Part shown: positions 46,831 through 58,167 of the stretch, piece by piece
Numbering within the stretch: position 1 is the first letter of the stretch
Layout of the letters: the number at the start of each line of letters is the position of its first letter
NCBI RefSeq assembly: GCF_030272615.1
Contig: NC_081405.1
Location: forward strand, 21,310,047-21,374,046
Source: Cryptomeria japonica
Lineage: Eukaryota > Streptophyta > Pinopsida > Cupressales > Cupressaceae
Direction: 5' to 3'
Length of the DNA: 64,000 bases
Notes under the pieces: generated by a model
What the model was told of the DNA's origin: nothing
Database searches by the model: none
The model's input: the letters and a program-made list of their open reading frames with translations, nothing else
Program-made: the position numbers and the translations under genes

Positions 46831-47332
46831 ATAGATGGTGAAAACCTGGCAAACAGGTGCTATCTGTTGGCTAGCTCTTCCATCTATTAGTTCATGCATC
46901 TTTCCGCTTGCATTCATTTTCCATCAGTGATGTTCATATCCATCATAAAGCTTTTGTACATACGCAGGCATCACAACTCTCTCTCACCATGGTTTGGATC
47001 ATTGGGTATATCATACTGAATTTATTTCTAGGCTTGGGGAAAAATCTTGCACTTAGCTGGGTGCAAAACTTTGGATCAATTTTGAGCTTAATCAAATAGG
47101 TAGAACAAACGGTTAGACAACTCTTATCAAGTGAAAACTGAGACATATCCAACATTGAACACGAGATCAAATTATCAACCATCAAACTATCACAAAGTTA
47201 GTCTAAACGCATGGATGATATCTTTTGGATAATGATTTTAACATGATTGTTCAACTTTTCTATATTGATTTTTGCTATCATGATTTCTGAGTGAATCCAG
47301 GATGTCTTTGAATAGAGGAACAAGGAAGGAAC
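46831..47332 (+). other. E5 3' untranslated region
   Basis: Non-coding stretch between the repeat and the truncated 3' LTR. It contains 'aggtgctatctgttggctag' but no recognisable gene. The usual polypurine tract is missing together with the LTR's first ~355 bp. Confidence 0.55.
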
Positions 47333-48096
47333 ATGATCTAACCTCGGGTTTAATTAACCATCTTTGCTTGCACATCCTAACCACCATGTCCCCTTTCCTT
47401 AGACACTTTCTCTCTCATGAGAAAAGCCTCTTGACACTTGTCACCATAGAGATGACAAATATTCCCTTTCATCCAACCTCTTCTAGAAGCTTCTTGAAAC
47501 TTGTCACCATGGAGATGGCATTGTTCCCTTTCATCCAGCCTCTTCTCCTACTAACCTCCAATGTTCCCTTTCACCCAAGCTCTTTGCTAACCTCCTCCAA
47601 TTTCACCATTGATATCTTCACACTTAATCTTGACCGTTGATTCCTACCACCTCACCCCTGGCATTGGAAATCCTATAAATAGACCCCATTTTGGAGTTCA
47701 AAGGATACCAAATCCCATCTCATTTGCATTCAAGCATTGTTACTATAGTCATATATCTCTTAGCAATATCATTTTAGCATTGTTATCATGTTCAATTTTA
47801 GCTTAAATATAGCTTATTTTCTAGCTCAATTTTCTTATTATCTAGCTTAATCTCATCATTTCTAGATTAAATGCATCATCATTTATTATTTAAATCCTCC
47901 ATTTAAGTGTAGTCAAGTCACTGGAATTTGCATGACCAGATCTGAGAGCAAAATTCATACTCGCATTTACTAGGAGGTGATAGATCGCTTAGCTATGGTT
48001 TTATCTTTCTTTGCTTTAAATTCATTAACCATGCTTGTAATGATCTATTGAGTGTTTTGTATTGTAGGAATAGGTATATACTTCATAGGCATGACA
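47333..48096 (+). repeat. E5 3' LTR, 5'-truncated
   Basis: It matches 36529-37284 closely (shared TATA box at 47671-47684) but lacks the first ~355 bp of the 5' LTR. A deletion removed the U3 start and the polypurine tract. Confidence 0.88.
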
Positions 48097-48560
48097 ATAC
48101 ATCTTTAGCAGATCATCTGAATGTTTTCAACATGATTGTTGCACAGTTAACCTCCGTAGGAGTCAAGATTGATGATGAGGATCGATGTATGCTTCTGTTA
48201 TGTTCTCTGCCTGACACATGGGATCATTTGGTAATGGCCATTGGGAGTACAACAACCACGCTCACAATGGAAGGTGTGGTTGCTTCGTTACTGTCAGAAG
48301 AATCATGAAGAAAATATTCTAAGATGATCAAGGAGGCTCTCACTATTAGAGGCAAGTAACATGACAAGAAGTCTAAATCCAAGTCAGAGGAAAGTTCTAA
48401 GTCTCCTAGAAAGAAGTCCAAAGCGAAGTGCTAGAATTGTGGGCAGACTGGTCATATCTGAAAGAATTGCAGAGAGAAGAAGAAAAATAAGAGTTCTTTA
48501 GATTCTGGGTCCTCTCAGAACGATGATGTAGATGTGTTCTGAGTTGCTTTGGAAAGTCAA
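48097..48560 (+). pseudogene. gag: E4 gag, C-terminal part
   Basis: Resumes the gag cut at 36173: SLADHLNVFNMIVAQLTSVG, CMLLLCSLPDTWDHLVMAIG, then a Lys/Ser-rich stretch and a CCHC knuckle near 48430-48475 (C-stop-NCGQTGHI-stop-KNC). Stops replace Trp/Arg/Gln codons. Frame and content match Copia gag. Confidence 0.85.
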
Positions 48561-49452
48561 ACATCTATTGATGTCTGGTTCAATCTTCATGAAGAAGATG
48601 TTTATCACAATGCCATGTAAGACTTGGTACCATGTTTGGCAGTGATGTATATTCATCACTTCATGGTGGATGATCTTCATGTGACTGAAGATGCTGGCAT
48701 CTTGAGGATTCATAAGTCTGTGGTAGAGATGTTGTTTATGTTTTAACATGTTATTTTTGTTAGGCTATTTTTTATTTTGTCATGGTACACTCTTGAGATG
48801 CATTTAGAGTTATGGCATGATATGGAGGTGCTCATATGGAGCATGTTATCTCTTTGGATGAGATGTTTTAGATCATGGTTGTCATGTTTAAGTTCCTGAT
48901 TCTATAGTTGGAATTTTGATATTGATCTTGGTTTTGTGTTTTGAGGACACTGATCATTTGCTTGATACTTCATGATATTGTGGTTTTTCATTTGGAGTTT
49001 TGGCATGGGCTGATCAGTTAAAGGTACTCATGGATAGATTGAAATATAGTATACCTTGTAGGTATGTATAGTTGGATGTGCTAGCACTTGTTGTAGGTGC
49101 TTTTCCAGCTATGTTTGTGACAAATGTTGGTACATTCGGTTAACCTTTTTGGATCGAGAGTTTTGTAGTCTTGGGAGACAGAGTTATGTTTTTCTATGAG
49201 ATAGATTATATGGTTTTCTTAGTGGATATATTCTATGTGTGTCTAGTGGCAGTGGCATGGTAGAAGGTAGGTATGTCCATGAATGATATGTGGCTACTTT
49301 GTAGGTATCTCAATGGTGCACACAGTAAATTTTATTTCTTGATGATTTATGATCGAGTGATATATCAACATTGATGGGATTTAGAGTCTATGTTTCTCAG
49401 TTATGTCTATAAGTGTTTGGTAGTCCAGTGAATTCCTCGTCAAGTGGGAGTT
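48561..49452 (+). other. E4 internal region without pol
   Basis: No protease, integrase or RT motif can be read here in any frame. agtgggagtt at 49443-49452 is the polypurine tract just before the 3' LTR. The rest is T/G-rich and unrecognised. Confidence 0.6.
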
Positions 49453-49546
49453 TGTTGGAAATGTGCTTCTAATTCACTTGACCTATGTTCAGACTGATTG
49501 GAGTAACCTATCCCGATGGAACAGCTGTTAGTGTGACTCTTGTCGA

Positions 49547-49898
49547 TATAGGAGTTGTGAAAATACAACACCACAGGAGCCCAAATGATCTCTGCAAGCT
49601 GAAAAACCTGTTACAAGGAGAAGCAAGGAAGCAAATACAGAAAAACAAATACACAGAGAATATGCTCAAAAAGAGAGAGCTCAATATTCACAAAAATATG
49701 TAATGTGATTCTTACAATGAAAAGAAAGAACTCAACCTTTAATAGGTCAAGAAACCCTAAAAGGGAAAACCTAGGTTTGCACATAATAATTAATTATATG
49801 CACCTAAAGTTAGCTTAAGTGTAAAAGAGATAAAGGGAACTTAAATAATTAAACAAATATTGTTTAATTAATCAAGTAAATACCCGAATACTCTAACA
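49547..49898 (-). repeat. E6 3' LTR (352 bp)
   Basis: Direct repeat of 51998-52349 with only a few differences. The minus strand starts TGTTAGAGTATTCGGG; the far end reads TA where CA would be normal. Confidence 0.92.
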
Positions 49899-51014
49899 CC
49901 CCCCCTTAAGCTAGACTTAGGGAGAAGCTAAAACCTAGAACAACTACTAAAAGCAATAAAGATGGGTCCCGGCAACAAGGCCTAATCAAGAACCCAAATA
50001 CAATGAAATCTCTATGAACTGGAGAAATAGAGAAAACCATGTGGGAACAAAACTCTACTCCAAAAAGAGATGAAAAAGAACACCACCAAAGCATGAAGAA
50101 CCCGCAAACTTTGTCGAAGAATAGCTGCTGATTTGGAGAACCTCCACTGAAATAGAACATGACCAGGTAGAGAAGATTGTAATCTGTATGAGTGCCCTCA
50201 AATGACACTACTCAAATGACATGGGAAACAAGGCAAACACTGATGTCGAAGATATAGATGGCATAAAAATACTAAATCCCGAAGAGCTGATCAATCAAAC
50301 CACAGAAGCATTAGAACCAACAAGACAAACCTCCCCATAATGCTGAAGAGGGAGAGGGACAGGTACACTGAATAGAACAGCCAACAAGAACAACATGACA
50401 AAGAACCAGGAACATCAAAGGTCCTGAGAAAAGTACATGGTGTCATGGAAGGAGCACTCACTAGACACACATCATGAGGTGAATGTCATGGAAGGAACAC
50501 TCACTGGACAAAGGTAGATGGCAAACATCAATCCCCTCATGACACTTTATCAATAGTGCATGTACAATAAGGCACAAGAGGTGCAAAATTCCAAGTAAAC
50601 AATGCATGATGACACTTTATCTCAGTGTGTTTGCATAAATACAATCTACAATGATAAAAAGACTGGAAATAAAAACGTGAACCAAAATAGAGACACCCTA
50701 CTCAAAGAAGAGATCCCAGGACCTGAAACAACCACGATATCCACTAGAGTGCTGAAAAGAAAAAAACTAAATAAAATATGCATGGAGTAGAATCTGGAAA
50801 TAAAACTCAAATGGCTAGAAATTACACAACACATGCTTTCCAAAAATATAAATTTTTCAAAAAATGGAGGTCGGATGCTCATTCTATGGCTCCCGGAGTG
50901 CAAAAAATAGACCTCACTTTGACTGAAAAAAAACACAATAAAAAAGAAAAATTGGAAAAAATTACCAAATGATGAGGTCCGGCTCGGAACTAGCTTTTTG
51001 ATGCCTATTCATTT

Positions 51015-51651
51015 TTGAAAAAATTACTCCGTATGCCCAAGATATGGCCAAAAAACCAAACCCCCCCTGAAAGAGGCAAAAAAAGAGAGCCTGGTGGCTG
51101 GGCGGTGCTCCGGTGGCCAGTGGGTGGCACTCCGATGGCGGCTTGGTGGTTCTCTAGTGGTCAGGAGGAGATCTGGTGGTGGCCAGGTGGTGAAGCTAGG
51201 GTAGCCACCGGTGAGGGAGAGCACCGGCGGAGCGGGGTTGGGCCGGGCGGAGGCCGACGGCTGGTGCAGAGCTGGCGGCAGGGGCCAGGGAGGAGGTCGC
51301 ATGTCTGCTTTCGGCGGCGGCGGTGCAGAAGACGGTGGGCCAGCGAGCAGTGGCGCCCAGGGAGGTGGGGCTATCGGGAAGTGGCGGCCGGAGAGCAGCG
51401 GCGTCGGGGGTTTTGCAGGCGCCGGGGGCTGGGAAGAGGCGGCGACCAGCGGGAATGGAAGCCGGGGCCGACAGGGGTCGGAACTAAGGAAGGCACAGAG
51501 CCTGAGGTCCGCCTACAGGGCCTGCATGCTGGTAGGGGCCTGGACTAACAGGTTCGGTCACCGTATAGCAGCCAGACTATTAGCCCAGTACCTACATAAA
51601 AAACAAAACCCCAAAAATTTTGTTTTGTTTCTTTTTTTTTTCTTTTTTTAA
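51015..51651 (+). other. GC-rich segment with long open frames in E6
   Basis: From about 51060 to 51540 the base composition changes sharply to G-rich and GC-rich, full of 'ggtgg', 'ggcgg' and 'gcgg' words, inside an AT-rich element. Two plus-strand frames are open (51015-51548, Arg/Gly/Trp-rich; 51211-51651, Gly/Ala-rich), and the minus strand reads Pro-rich (51024-51302). Such multi-frame openness is expected of GC-rich DNA, so I do not call a gene. It may be a captured host segment; the source is unknown. Confidence 0.5.
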
Positions 51652-51985
51652 ACTACAATCACTTTTTTTTCAAAAAAATCAAATTTCGGCCTGCATGCCG
51701 TAAAAAGGCAATTTTTTTTTGAATTTTTTTCTCGATCTGCGTGTCGAGGCCATATGGTCTGGATCTGATAAAAAATACTCCCAGAGGCTTAGGAACCAAA
51801 AAAGGTCGAATTTTATTTGACTATAGGGGTTTTCGGGCCTTTTGAGCACGATGGTGAGGTCCGTTTAGGCCAAAGTGCTCAGAAAAAAAGCCTATACCTA
51901 GTTGCATAAAAAAACTTTCTGAAACCCCAGATCTGCTTTCAATGCAAAAATTCTCAAAACAAGAACAGGTAGCTTCAAACCTGAA

Positions 51986-51997
51986 GCTCTGATACCA
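51986..51997 (-). promoter_or_regulatory. E6 primer-binding site
   Basis: gctctgatacca is the exact complement of TGGTATCAGAGC and abuts the LTR at 51998. It sets the minus orientation of E6. Confidence 0.85.
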
Positions 51998-52349
51998 TAT
52001 AGGAGTTGAGAAAATACAACACCACAAGAGCCCAAATGATCTCTGCAAGCTGAAAAACTTATTACAAGGAGAAGCAAGGAAGCAAATACAGAAAAACAAA
52101 TACACAGAGAATATGCTCAAAAAGAGAGAGCTCAATATTCACAAAAATATGTAATGAGATTCTTACAATGAAAAGAAAGAACTCAACCTTTAATAGGTCA
52201 AGAAACCCTAAAAGGGAAAACCTAGGTTTGCACATAATAATTAATTATATGCACCTAAAGTTAGCTTAAGTGTAAAAGAGATAAAGGGAACTTAAATAAT
52301 TAAACAAATATTGTTTAATTAATCAAGTAAATACCTGAATACTCTAACA
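51998..52349 (-). repeat. E6 5' LTR (352 bp)
   Basis: Matches 49547-49898; flanked on the right by the GTCGA duplication. Confidence 0.92.
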
Positions 52350-53975
52350 GTCGATGGGCTGATGGAACCCTCTTCTTTTGATCGGCTATCGCGTAAGCAA
52401 GTTCGAGATGATCCAATGACTATTGCTATAGCGCGATGGGAAGATGATCGAAATTTGTTCCCCGCGGCTTGGCGACAAAGCACGTGCAAAAAGAAGTGAG
52501 TTAAAGACCATGCAGGTTGAAGGTAGATCAACGACTGTCGCTATACCGCACAATGGAGATGCAAGAACGTTATCCATCATGGCTTGGCGACCACATGGCA
52601 GGCCCGATAGAAGGAGTGAGTGGCCCAGGTGAGATTACAGTTGAGCAGATCAAGGTTGATCCAATGGTGGTTGCTAGGTTACGATGGGAAACTACTCATT
52701 AGAATATCCATCATGACCTAGCGACAAAGAAGAGCTTCATTCCAATCGGCTAGTGAGGTCATACTAAGGTGGCAGGGCAGGGACTCTAGAGCCAATCAGG
52801 GGGTGCCACATGACAGAGTGTAGAAAGAGGAAAGGGAATTGATCCAGTGGCAGATGGAAAAAGAGAGATCGAGAAGATCAAGGAAGACTAGACGATTGGG
52901 ATAGATGTTTGGTTGTCTTACCTCTAACCCGATGTAGTTGCCTTCGATGATCGGGGTATCATCAGAGATCGAGGGAACTGTTTGTTTGCTGCATCAATAC
53001 CCGATGAGATCATCTTCGGTGATCAGGTTGATATCGGTGATTGGGTTGACAAGATGGAAGCTATGCCGATGGCCCGATTGAGTTGCTGTGGTGTCATCGG
53101 GAGATTGGGTCTACCTGTTGAAGGATATCATGATGAGCCGATGGAGCCGACCTATTTGGAGCCACATTAGTGGAGTCATCTACTGGTTCATTGGGAGATC
53201 GGAGCAATGCATTTGTGGTATTTTCGATGACCGATGGAGTAGAGACCGACTATGGGTGTGCGTTCGAACTGAAGTCCAAAAGGTGAAACACTTGGACACT
53301 GATGGTCTTGTCAGTATATATGAATACGAACTGACCCGAATTCCTGACGAATGTGGGATAATGGACAATTCGTGAATACAGGACGGTCGATGGTTAGACT
53401 TCCTGGTGGTTGGAGCGACTAACTGTTGTGTGAACTACATTCAACAGATGTAATCAGAGTGGCCAGAGGAAACCAAAATGTAATGTTGGCTAGGTGGATG
53501 GATGTTACTAAATGATAGATGGTTGGACTCCATAATGGTTATGCTTACTTGATACATTGTAATCGATGGCTGATATATATGTTGCCAGAGATGTAACTAA
53601 TGGAGTGAGAGAGGTTATTGTGTGATGTATTGTGTAGAGTCCTGTTGGAAGCTTGAGTGTTATGCATAGGTGATGACTGTGATCCAAACATAGATTCTGA
53701 GAGAAAATTCCTGTGAAGAGGATCTGTAGCTTTATTGTAACCTTTTGTTAACTGTGAATAAAGTGATCTCTCTTTGGTGGTGGGTTTTTTACCTGCAAGG
53801 GTTTTCCCATGTAAATCTGGTGTTAACTCTCTATTATGTTTCTCTGTGATTTGTTTTTCATTAGTCTGTGTATATCTTAATGTTCTGCAAAATAATTTAA
53901 AGACATACTTGCTTGATTCCCCTTAGAATTGGTTTTAGGAGAGTGTTTTTTGCACTGTGCTTTTCTTACAACTTC

Positions 53976-54091
53976 TTGTTGCAAATGAGATCTGCAACTC
54001 TCGATCAAATATGTTACTGTTGGTTAACAGTCTTCTCTTCTTTATTGGATCTCACACTACCAGTTGTGAGATCACTCTCTCTAATTCTTGG

Positions 54092-54163
<72 letters not shown>

Positions 54164-55216
54164 ATAGTCTCACAATTCACTGTGTCACACTTGGATGCCA
54201 TCTTTCTCAACCACACCTTACTGGTTTGCTCAATTGCTGGACCTGCTATAGTTATACCGGTACTCAATCATTTCTAGCTAAACCCTCTCACCAGTTTGAT
54301 TGTTGACTCTCTTTGCAACTTTCTTAGAATAAATTCTAAGGAAGATGATTCTTATCTATGCTCAAGATCTCTTCACTCTTCTTCTCCTCTTCAAGCATCA
54401 ACCATTTCTATTTTGATCTTGTATATTTATGATCATGGATTCCCACCAAAAATGCATTCAAACATTGTCATGTTAGGTTTTCCTTTTCCCACTCAATCCA
54501 AATCCTCTTTGATTCGATCTACTTTTCAAGGATATGATCTTTATGACAATGATCAATCACTAGCCAAACTTCACATTCCAATGTGCATTTTCTAAATCTT
54601 GAGGTCTACACCATGATTTTCTTCTTTTCTCCATCACTCGCCATTAATGGCTTTACTGTTTCCTTCACCCAATAGGTACAAAGATCAAATCTTCTTGCAA
54701 GATCAGTGTGATTTATTTTCTAGCTTGACTTCCTCAAGCCGCAATCTTTTGGCATCCTCCCTGACTTGTGGGTTCCTCATAAAAGTCGACCTACTTGCAA
54801 ATTTGTTACATCGATGCACACTCCATCGACTTGCCCAGTACCTCCACCTGGCATCCAGCTATCATGCTTGTTGGCATCCACCTTTTCTTAGATTCCTATG
54901 TTGGTTTGACATACTTTTTCGACCCAGGTTGAATATCGGTTTAGTCTATGTTAGCGGTATGACCATCAAACATCCTTTGTGTTCTATTCACTAGCTATTG
55001 TGCCTTCATAACACACAAACAACCTTCATCTTGGTATATGCCTTACCGGTAAGCCTTCTTTACTGGTAGATGACCCAAGTCATGTGTACTGATAGCCTTC
55101 CTTGTATTTGTTGACTCTCATGTGTATTTCCATCATATCGGTCACCCCTTCTTACTTATCGGTGACCTTTCCAAACTGGTTGACATCAATGACAACTTAA
55201 TGCCAAATTGCCAACA
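53976..55216 (-). repeat. E3 5' LTR, part 2 (after E4)
   Basis: Resumes at 'ttgttgcaaatgag', matching 27097 onwards in the 3' LTR, and ends CCAACA at 55216. It contains a long CT microsatellite (54093-54161) that is only a short tract in the partner. Confidence 0.9.
54093..54161. repeat. CT microsatellite
   Basis: An uninterrupted (CT)n run of about 33 units. The other E3 LTR at 27209-27227 has only a short interrupted CT tract. The apparent Leu/Ser-repeat reading frames through it are artefacts. Confidence 0.95.
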
Positions 55217-55937
55217 CTTCTATATGTCTATGCATAACAAAACTACTTCCTCAATTTCTTATTGCTCATCGTCATCCAAATTTTCATAATAATGTTAAAT
55301 GTTATTTAACATACCATCCTTTGTTATCTCATCTATTAACTCAACACAAGACATAGGTGGAATAATAGTTACATTACCGGTTTCAATAGCTTCATCTATG
55401 TCTTCCTTCTTCTTCTTCTTTCTAGATGATGTAGTAATTTCTTTTACTGGCATTTTCTTCTGAGTAGGCTTCCTTTCAGCTGGCTGACTTGCTGGTATCT
55501 TAAAGGTTACCTTCCTTGCCAGATACTTCCTTGTCATCTCAGCTTTCTCCTTTGGGTCTTCTAGCTTCTTTCTCTGCACCCTCTTGAAAGATAGAGGAAT
55601 TTCATTTTTATTCTCAGTATTTGAATTCATTGGTGCTATGAGAGCTTCAGGTTGTTTCCTCTTCTTGACTTCTTTGGCTGATGAGGCTTCAATTATAGTC
55701 ATAATATCTTTTGAGACTTTCAACAAATTGACTTACTTTTCTCTTCTGCCTCTCTCTCTTCTTTTGATTAAATTTAGTTTTAACTTCAAGTTCTTTTTGC
55801 TTTGCAGTTCCAAATGATTTTTTAGATTCATCTACCGGTGCATCTATAAGCATCTTAGCATATGCATCCAAAATTCTTGCATCTACCTCATAACCTATTT
55901 TAGGCCATTTGGTGGAGCTGATTACATGTTGCATTGA
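55217..55937 (-). pseudogene. E2 giant ORF, middle part
   Basis: Minus-strand coding with few stops. It opens near 55934, running KWPKIGYEVDARILDAYAKMLIDAP, then a basic region (KKRERQKRK). The block 55295-55726 is Lys-rich with KKKKK and the acidic end CVELIDEITKDG. The ~25 codons next to E3 contain three stops. S3 separates it from the N-terminal part, with an apparent frameshift at that join; E3 separates it from the C-terminal part, in frame. Confidence 0.6.
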
Positions 55938-57099
55938 TGTTTTGTCATTGATGCCAACACTAGCTGCTTGGATGCTTTACTGACACCTTTCTGGTCCGAA
56001 TAGGTTGAGTGGTTTCTGGTTGATTTGGATCTGACATGATATGGTAGGCTTCAATATAGTTTGGTGATGGAATTGTCTTGTTCGTGATACTCATGCTCAT
56101 ATTCAGTCAGTTGGTTTTGGTCTAATAATCATATGCTATCATGTTTTCTTAGAAGCTTAGTTTCTGGTTCCGACGAGCATTTGATCGACAGAGCTTTTGA
56201 TGAAGATCTTTGATGAATTGCATAAGAGGTGTTGGTGCAGTTTCTGGTGGACTTTCAAGATGTTGTTGGTGAGCATGTTCGAGACTTGGTGGATGGAGAT
56301 CATTGTTGTAGCGTGTGGACCTATACTAGGTCTCGGTTGATCTAAGTTATAGACCGACTTTAATGTAACGCATGGATTGGACCTCTCGATGTATTTACCA
56401 TATGTCTTATGTGTTGGATATTATTTGTTTGGTCTAAGGCTGACATGGTTTGTAATTATGTAATTGGTTTATTGTCTAGTGGCCGACCTGATTATTTATG
56501 GTCGAGGATTTGTATATATAGATGTAAGATCTTATTGTAGATCATCATGGTTATGTTAGAGGTCATGGTCAAAGAATGTAATGTGCAAATAATTTAATAT
56601 CATTCAGGCAGAAGATTTTCTCGATCATTGGAGATCGAATTGGGCGTATGTAAGAGGATTTAGTCCTCTGGTATTGAGCTCAATCAAAACTGTACTCAGG
56701 CATAGGAGATGCTATCTTTTGTAGTTCAACACTTCTCTGAATTGTAGTTTGGATTCTATGTACTCAGTGAGGCTCCTTTTGTGATGAGAAGTGTGCTCTA
56801 GGTTGTTGGCCTTCCTGGAAGTGTAGGCCCCTCAATCGTAATTCACATACTTATTGCAAAAGTATTATCTGACTATGGGTAGGCTTCCCACCATGGTTTT
56901 TCCCTTTACTGGGTTTTCCACGTGCAAATATTGTTGTCATGTGGATGGTATTTATTCTATGATTATTGTTCATGCTTAATTAGTTTAATTGCTATTCCGA
57001 TATTAATGTTTTGGGTTCTGGTCTTAAAGTTTAAATTGCTAATAGTTCTGGTAATCTATGACAACTAATTCACCCCCCCTCTCAGTTGTCTTCTGGTTA
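55938..57099 (+). mobile_element. S3: solo Copia LTR
   Basis: A plus-strand LTR of about 1.16 kb lying inside E2's long ORF. It begins TGTTTTGTCATTGATGCCAAC and has the shared block at 56895-56925 and the C-rich end (caccccccctctcag) at 57071-57085. The flanks ATTGA and TTTGA give a possible duplication with one mismatch; alternative ends (to 57115) cannot be excluded. No internal region. Confidence 0.7.
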
Positions 57100-57104
57100 T
57101 TTGA

Positions 57105-58167
57105 ACTGTCTAACACCTATTTCCTCAATCCATATCTTTTGGGGTATCACAACTTCCATAAGAGTTTCATCCTTTTTCACCATGAAATAGATTTCAGTTG
57201 AGTATTTCTCAACTATGTGCTTTGGAATTCTTTCCCTTGACTTCATGTCTTTCTAAAATGATTTGAAGTATCCCCAAACTTTGTCATCTCTTTGGTTTCC
57301 CAAACTGGTGATAGCACCCTTAATCTTCCTGCCTACTAGTATATCGAAGGCCCATTGCCTTTTGTCCAAACCCGGTATCTCATTCAAAAATAAAAGCATT
57401 AGGCACACTATCAGATTTCCATACTGGAAAACACCTTTCTTTTCTCCCTTGATCTTGCCTAAGTTCATAATCAACGCTTCTTTCATCCATTCACATAGAT
57501 CATACATTTCATCCTTCTTCAACATTTGATAAGCAACAAAAATGTAGGAGCTAGAAACAAAGTTAAGTTGGTTAGATTGGGTTACCTTGTAACCTATAAT
57601 CATGATGACAAATTTGAGATCCTTGTCAGTATTGGTACTGACTCTCATTGACTGATTATCAGAGGTTGCACCTATGAGCTTGTTGATTTGATCATTTGGT
57701 ATCTTCTTCTCTGGTTTCTGACCTATCTAAGGTAAGTTGGTGATGGCCCTGATTGCTTCCTTGGTGATCTTGTTTGGTCTATCCAACCAAATAAATTCAC
57801 CATGAATTCTACTCAGCACGTACTAGACTATTTCATCCTCAAAATCAGGAATATCCAAGATTCCAGTTAACCCTAGGTTTGCAATATGCTTGAATTTAGG
57901 CTTGATGATTTCAGAGTCATTCAATAGTTTAGATATGTACATTAATTAGATCTCAGTTTTTCCCAAGTCCTCTAGATTGTAGTGTATGTAAGCTCTGACA
58001 TCCTCAACATAAACAACGCCTTCAGGAATCCTTGAAAAAGCACCGACCAAATCATCTAGAGTTGCAATATGAGGGAATCTTTTGAATATTAGTCTCAAAT
58101 GATCCTTAACCTCTACTACAATGGGTTTTGCAATGAAAGTGGAAATAAAATAAGAAACAACCTCCAT
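57105..58167 (-). pseudogene. E2 giant ORF, N-terminal part
   Basis: It starts at Met 58167 (MEVVSYFISTFIAKPIVVEV); stops lie just upstream in frame. It runs about 350 codons in one frame with stops near 57945, 57830, 57730 and 57255. Content: HLRLIFKRFPHIATLDDL, EFIWLDRPNKITKEAI, QLNFVSSSYIFVAYQMLKKD, FQYGNLIVCLMLLFLNEIPG. The last two blocks faintly recall the mobile-domain or 'putative plant transposon' proteins found in some plant retroelements; I am not confident. It is neither gag nor pol. S3 ends it at 57100. Confidence 0.6.

Larger units (their letters stand above)
36174..48096 (+). mobile_element. E5: Ty3/Gypsy element, dual RNase H, G-patch
   Basis: Plus-strand Gypsy element inside E4's gag. 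Flanks are GTACA (36169-36173) and ATACA (48097-48101), a 5-bp duplication with one mismatch. The 5' LTR is 36174-37284; the 3' LTR is 47333-48096 and lacks its first ~355 bp. Order: long leader, gag, protease, G-patch, linker, RT, RNase H, a second archaeal-type RNase H, integrase. This is the standard Tat-group layout. Three frames are used because of frameshifts near 41560 and 43700 and between 44600 and 45228. Many stops are C-to-T changes. Confidence 0.92.
49547..52349 (-). mobile_element. E6: non-autonomous LTR element with GC-rich insert
   Basis: 2,803 bp, minus strand, in E4's 3' LTR. Perfect GTCGA duplication (49542-49546 and 52350-52354). The LTRs are 352 bp each (49547-49898 and 51998-52349) and nearly identical. 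The primer site at 51986-51997 is a perfect complement of TGGTATCAGAGC, and a purine tract lies at 49899-49908 (GGGGGG on the minus strand). The 2.1-kb internal region has no gag or pol. Near-identical LTRs suggest one of the youngest insertions in the nest. Confidence 0.93.
34047..53970 (+). mobile_element. E4: gag-only Copia element
   Basis: Plus-strand element inserted in E3's 5' LTR. The flanks are GCTTC (34042-34046) and ACTTC (53971-53975), a 5-bp duplication with one mismatch. LTRs are 34047-35710 and 49453-53970 (the latter holding E6). A primer site, a gag gene (split by E5) and a polypurine tract are present. No protease, integrase or RT is visible in the 1.4 kb after E5, so it is a non-autonomous, gag-bearing Copia. 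Confidence 0.9.
49453..53970 (+). repeat. E4 3' LTR, with E6 inserted
   Basis: It begins TGTTGGAAATGTGC and ends CTTACA. Without E6 and one duplication it is 1,710 bp. Near 53140-53220 it has about 80 bases absent from the 5' LTR. A variant of the shared block lies at 53781-53815. Confidence 0.9.
26685..55216 (-). mobile_element. E3: complete Ty1/Copia element
   Basis: Minus-strand Copia element with all domains in Copia order: gag, protease, integrase, RT, RNase H. LTRs are 26685-28263 and 33678-55216; the latter is split by E4 (34047-53970). The duplication is CTTAT (26680-26684) and CTTCT (55217-55221), one mismatch. Removing it rejoins E2's long ORF in frame, which independently confirms the boundaries. 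The 5' LTR starts TA in place of TG. Confidence 0.93.

Noticed and set aside
46908-47185. Short ORFs on both strands downstream of E5 pol
   Set aside because: Overlapping frames in a 3' untranslated region without motifs; an env-like gene was considered, but no signal peptide or fusion-like region is convincing.
51024-51302. Pro-rich minus-strand ORF and Gly/Arg-rich plus-strand ORFs as real genes
   Set aside because: GC-rich DNA opens several frames at once; no start context, domain or conservation supports a protein.
53913-54306. Three overlapping plus/minus ORFs with long Ser-Leu or Arg-Glu repeats
   Set aside because: They are translations of the CT microsatellite inside E3's 5' LTR; the other LTR lacks them.
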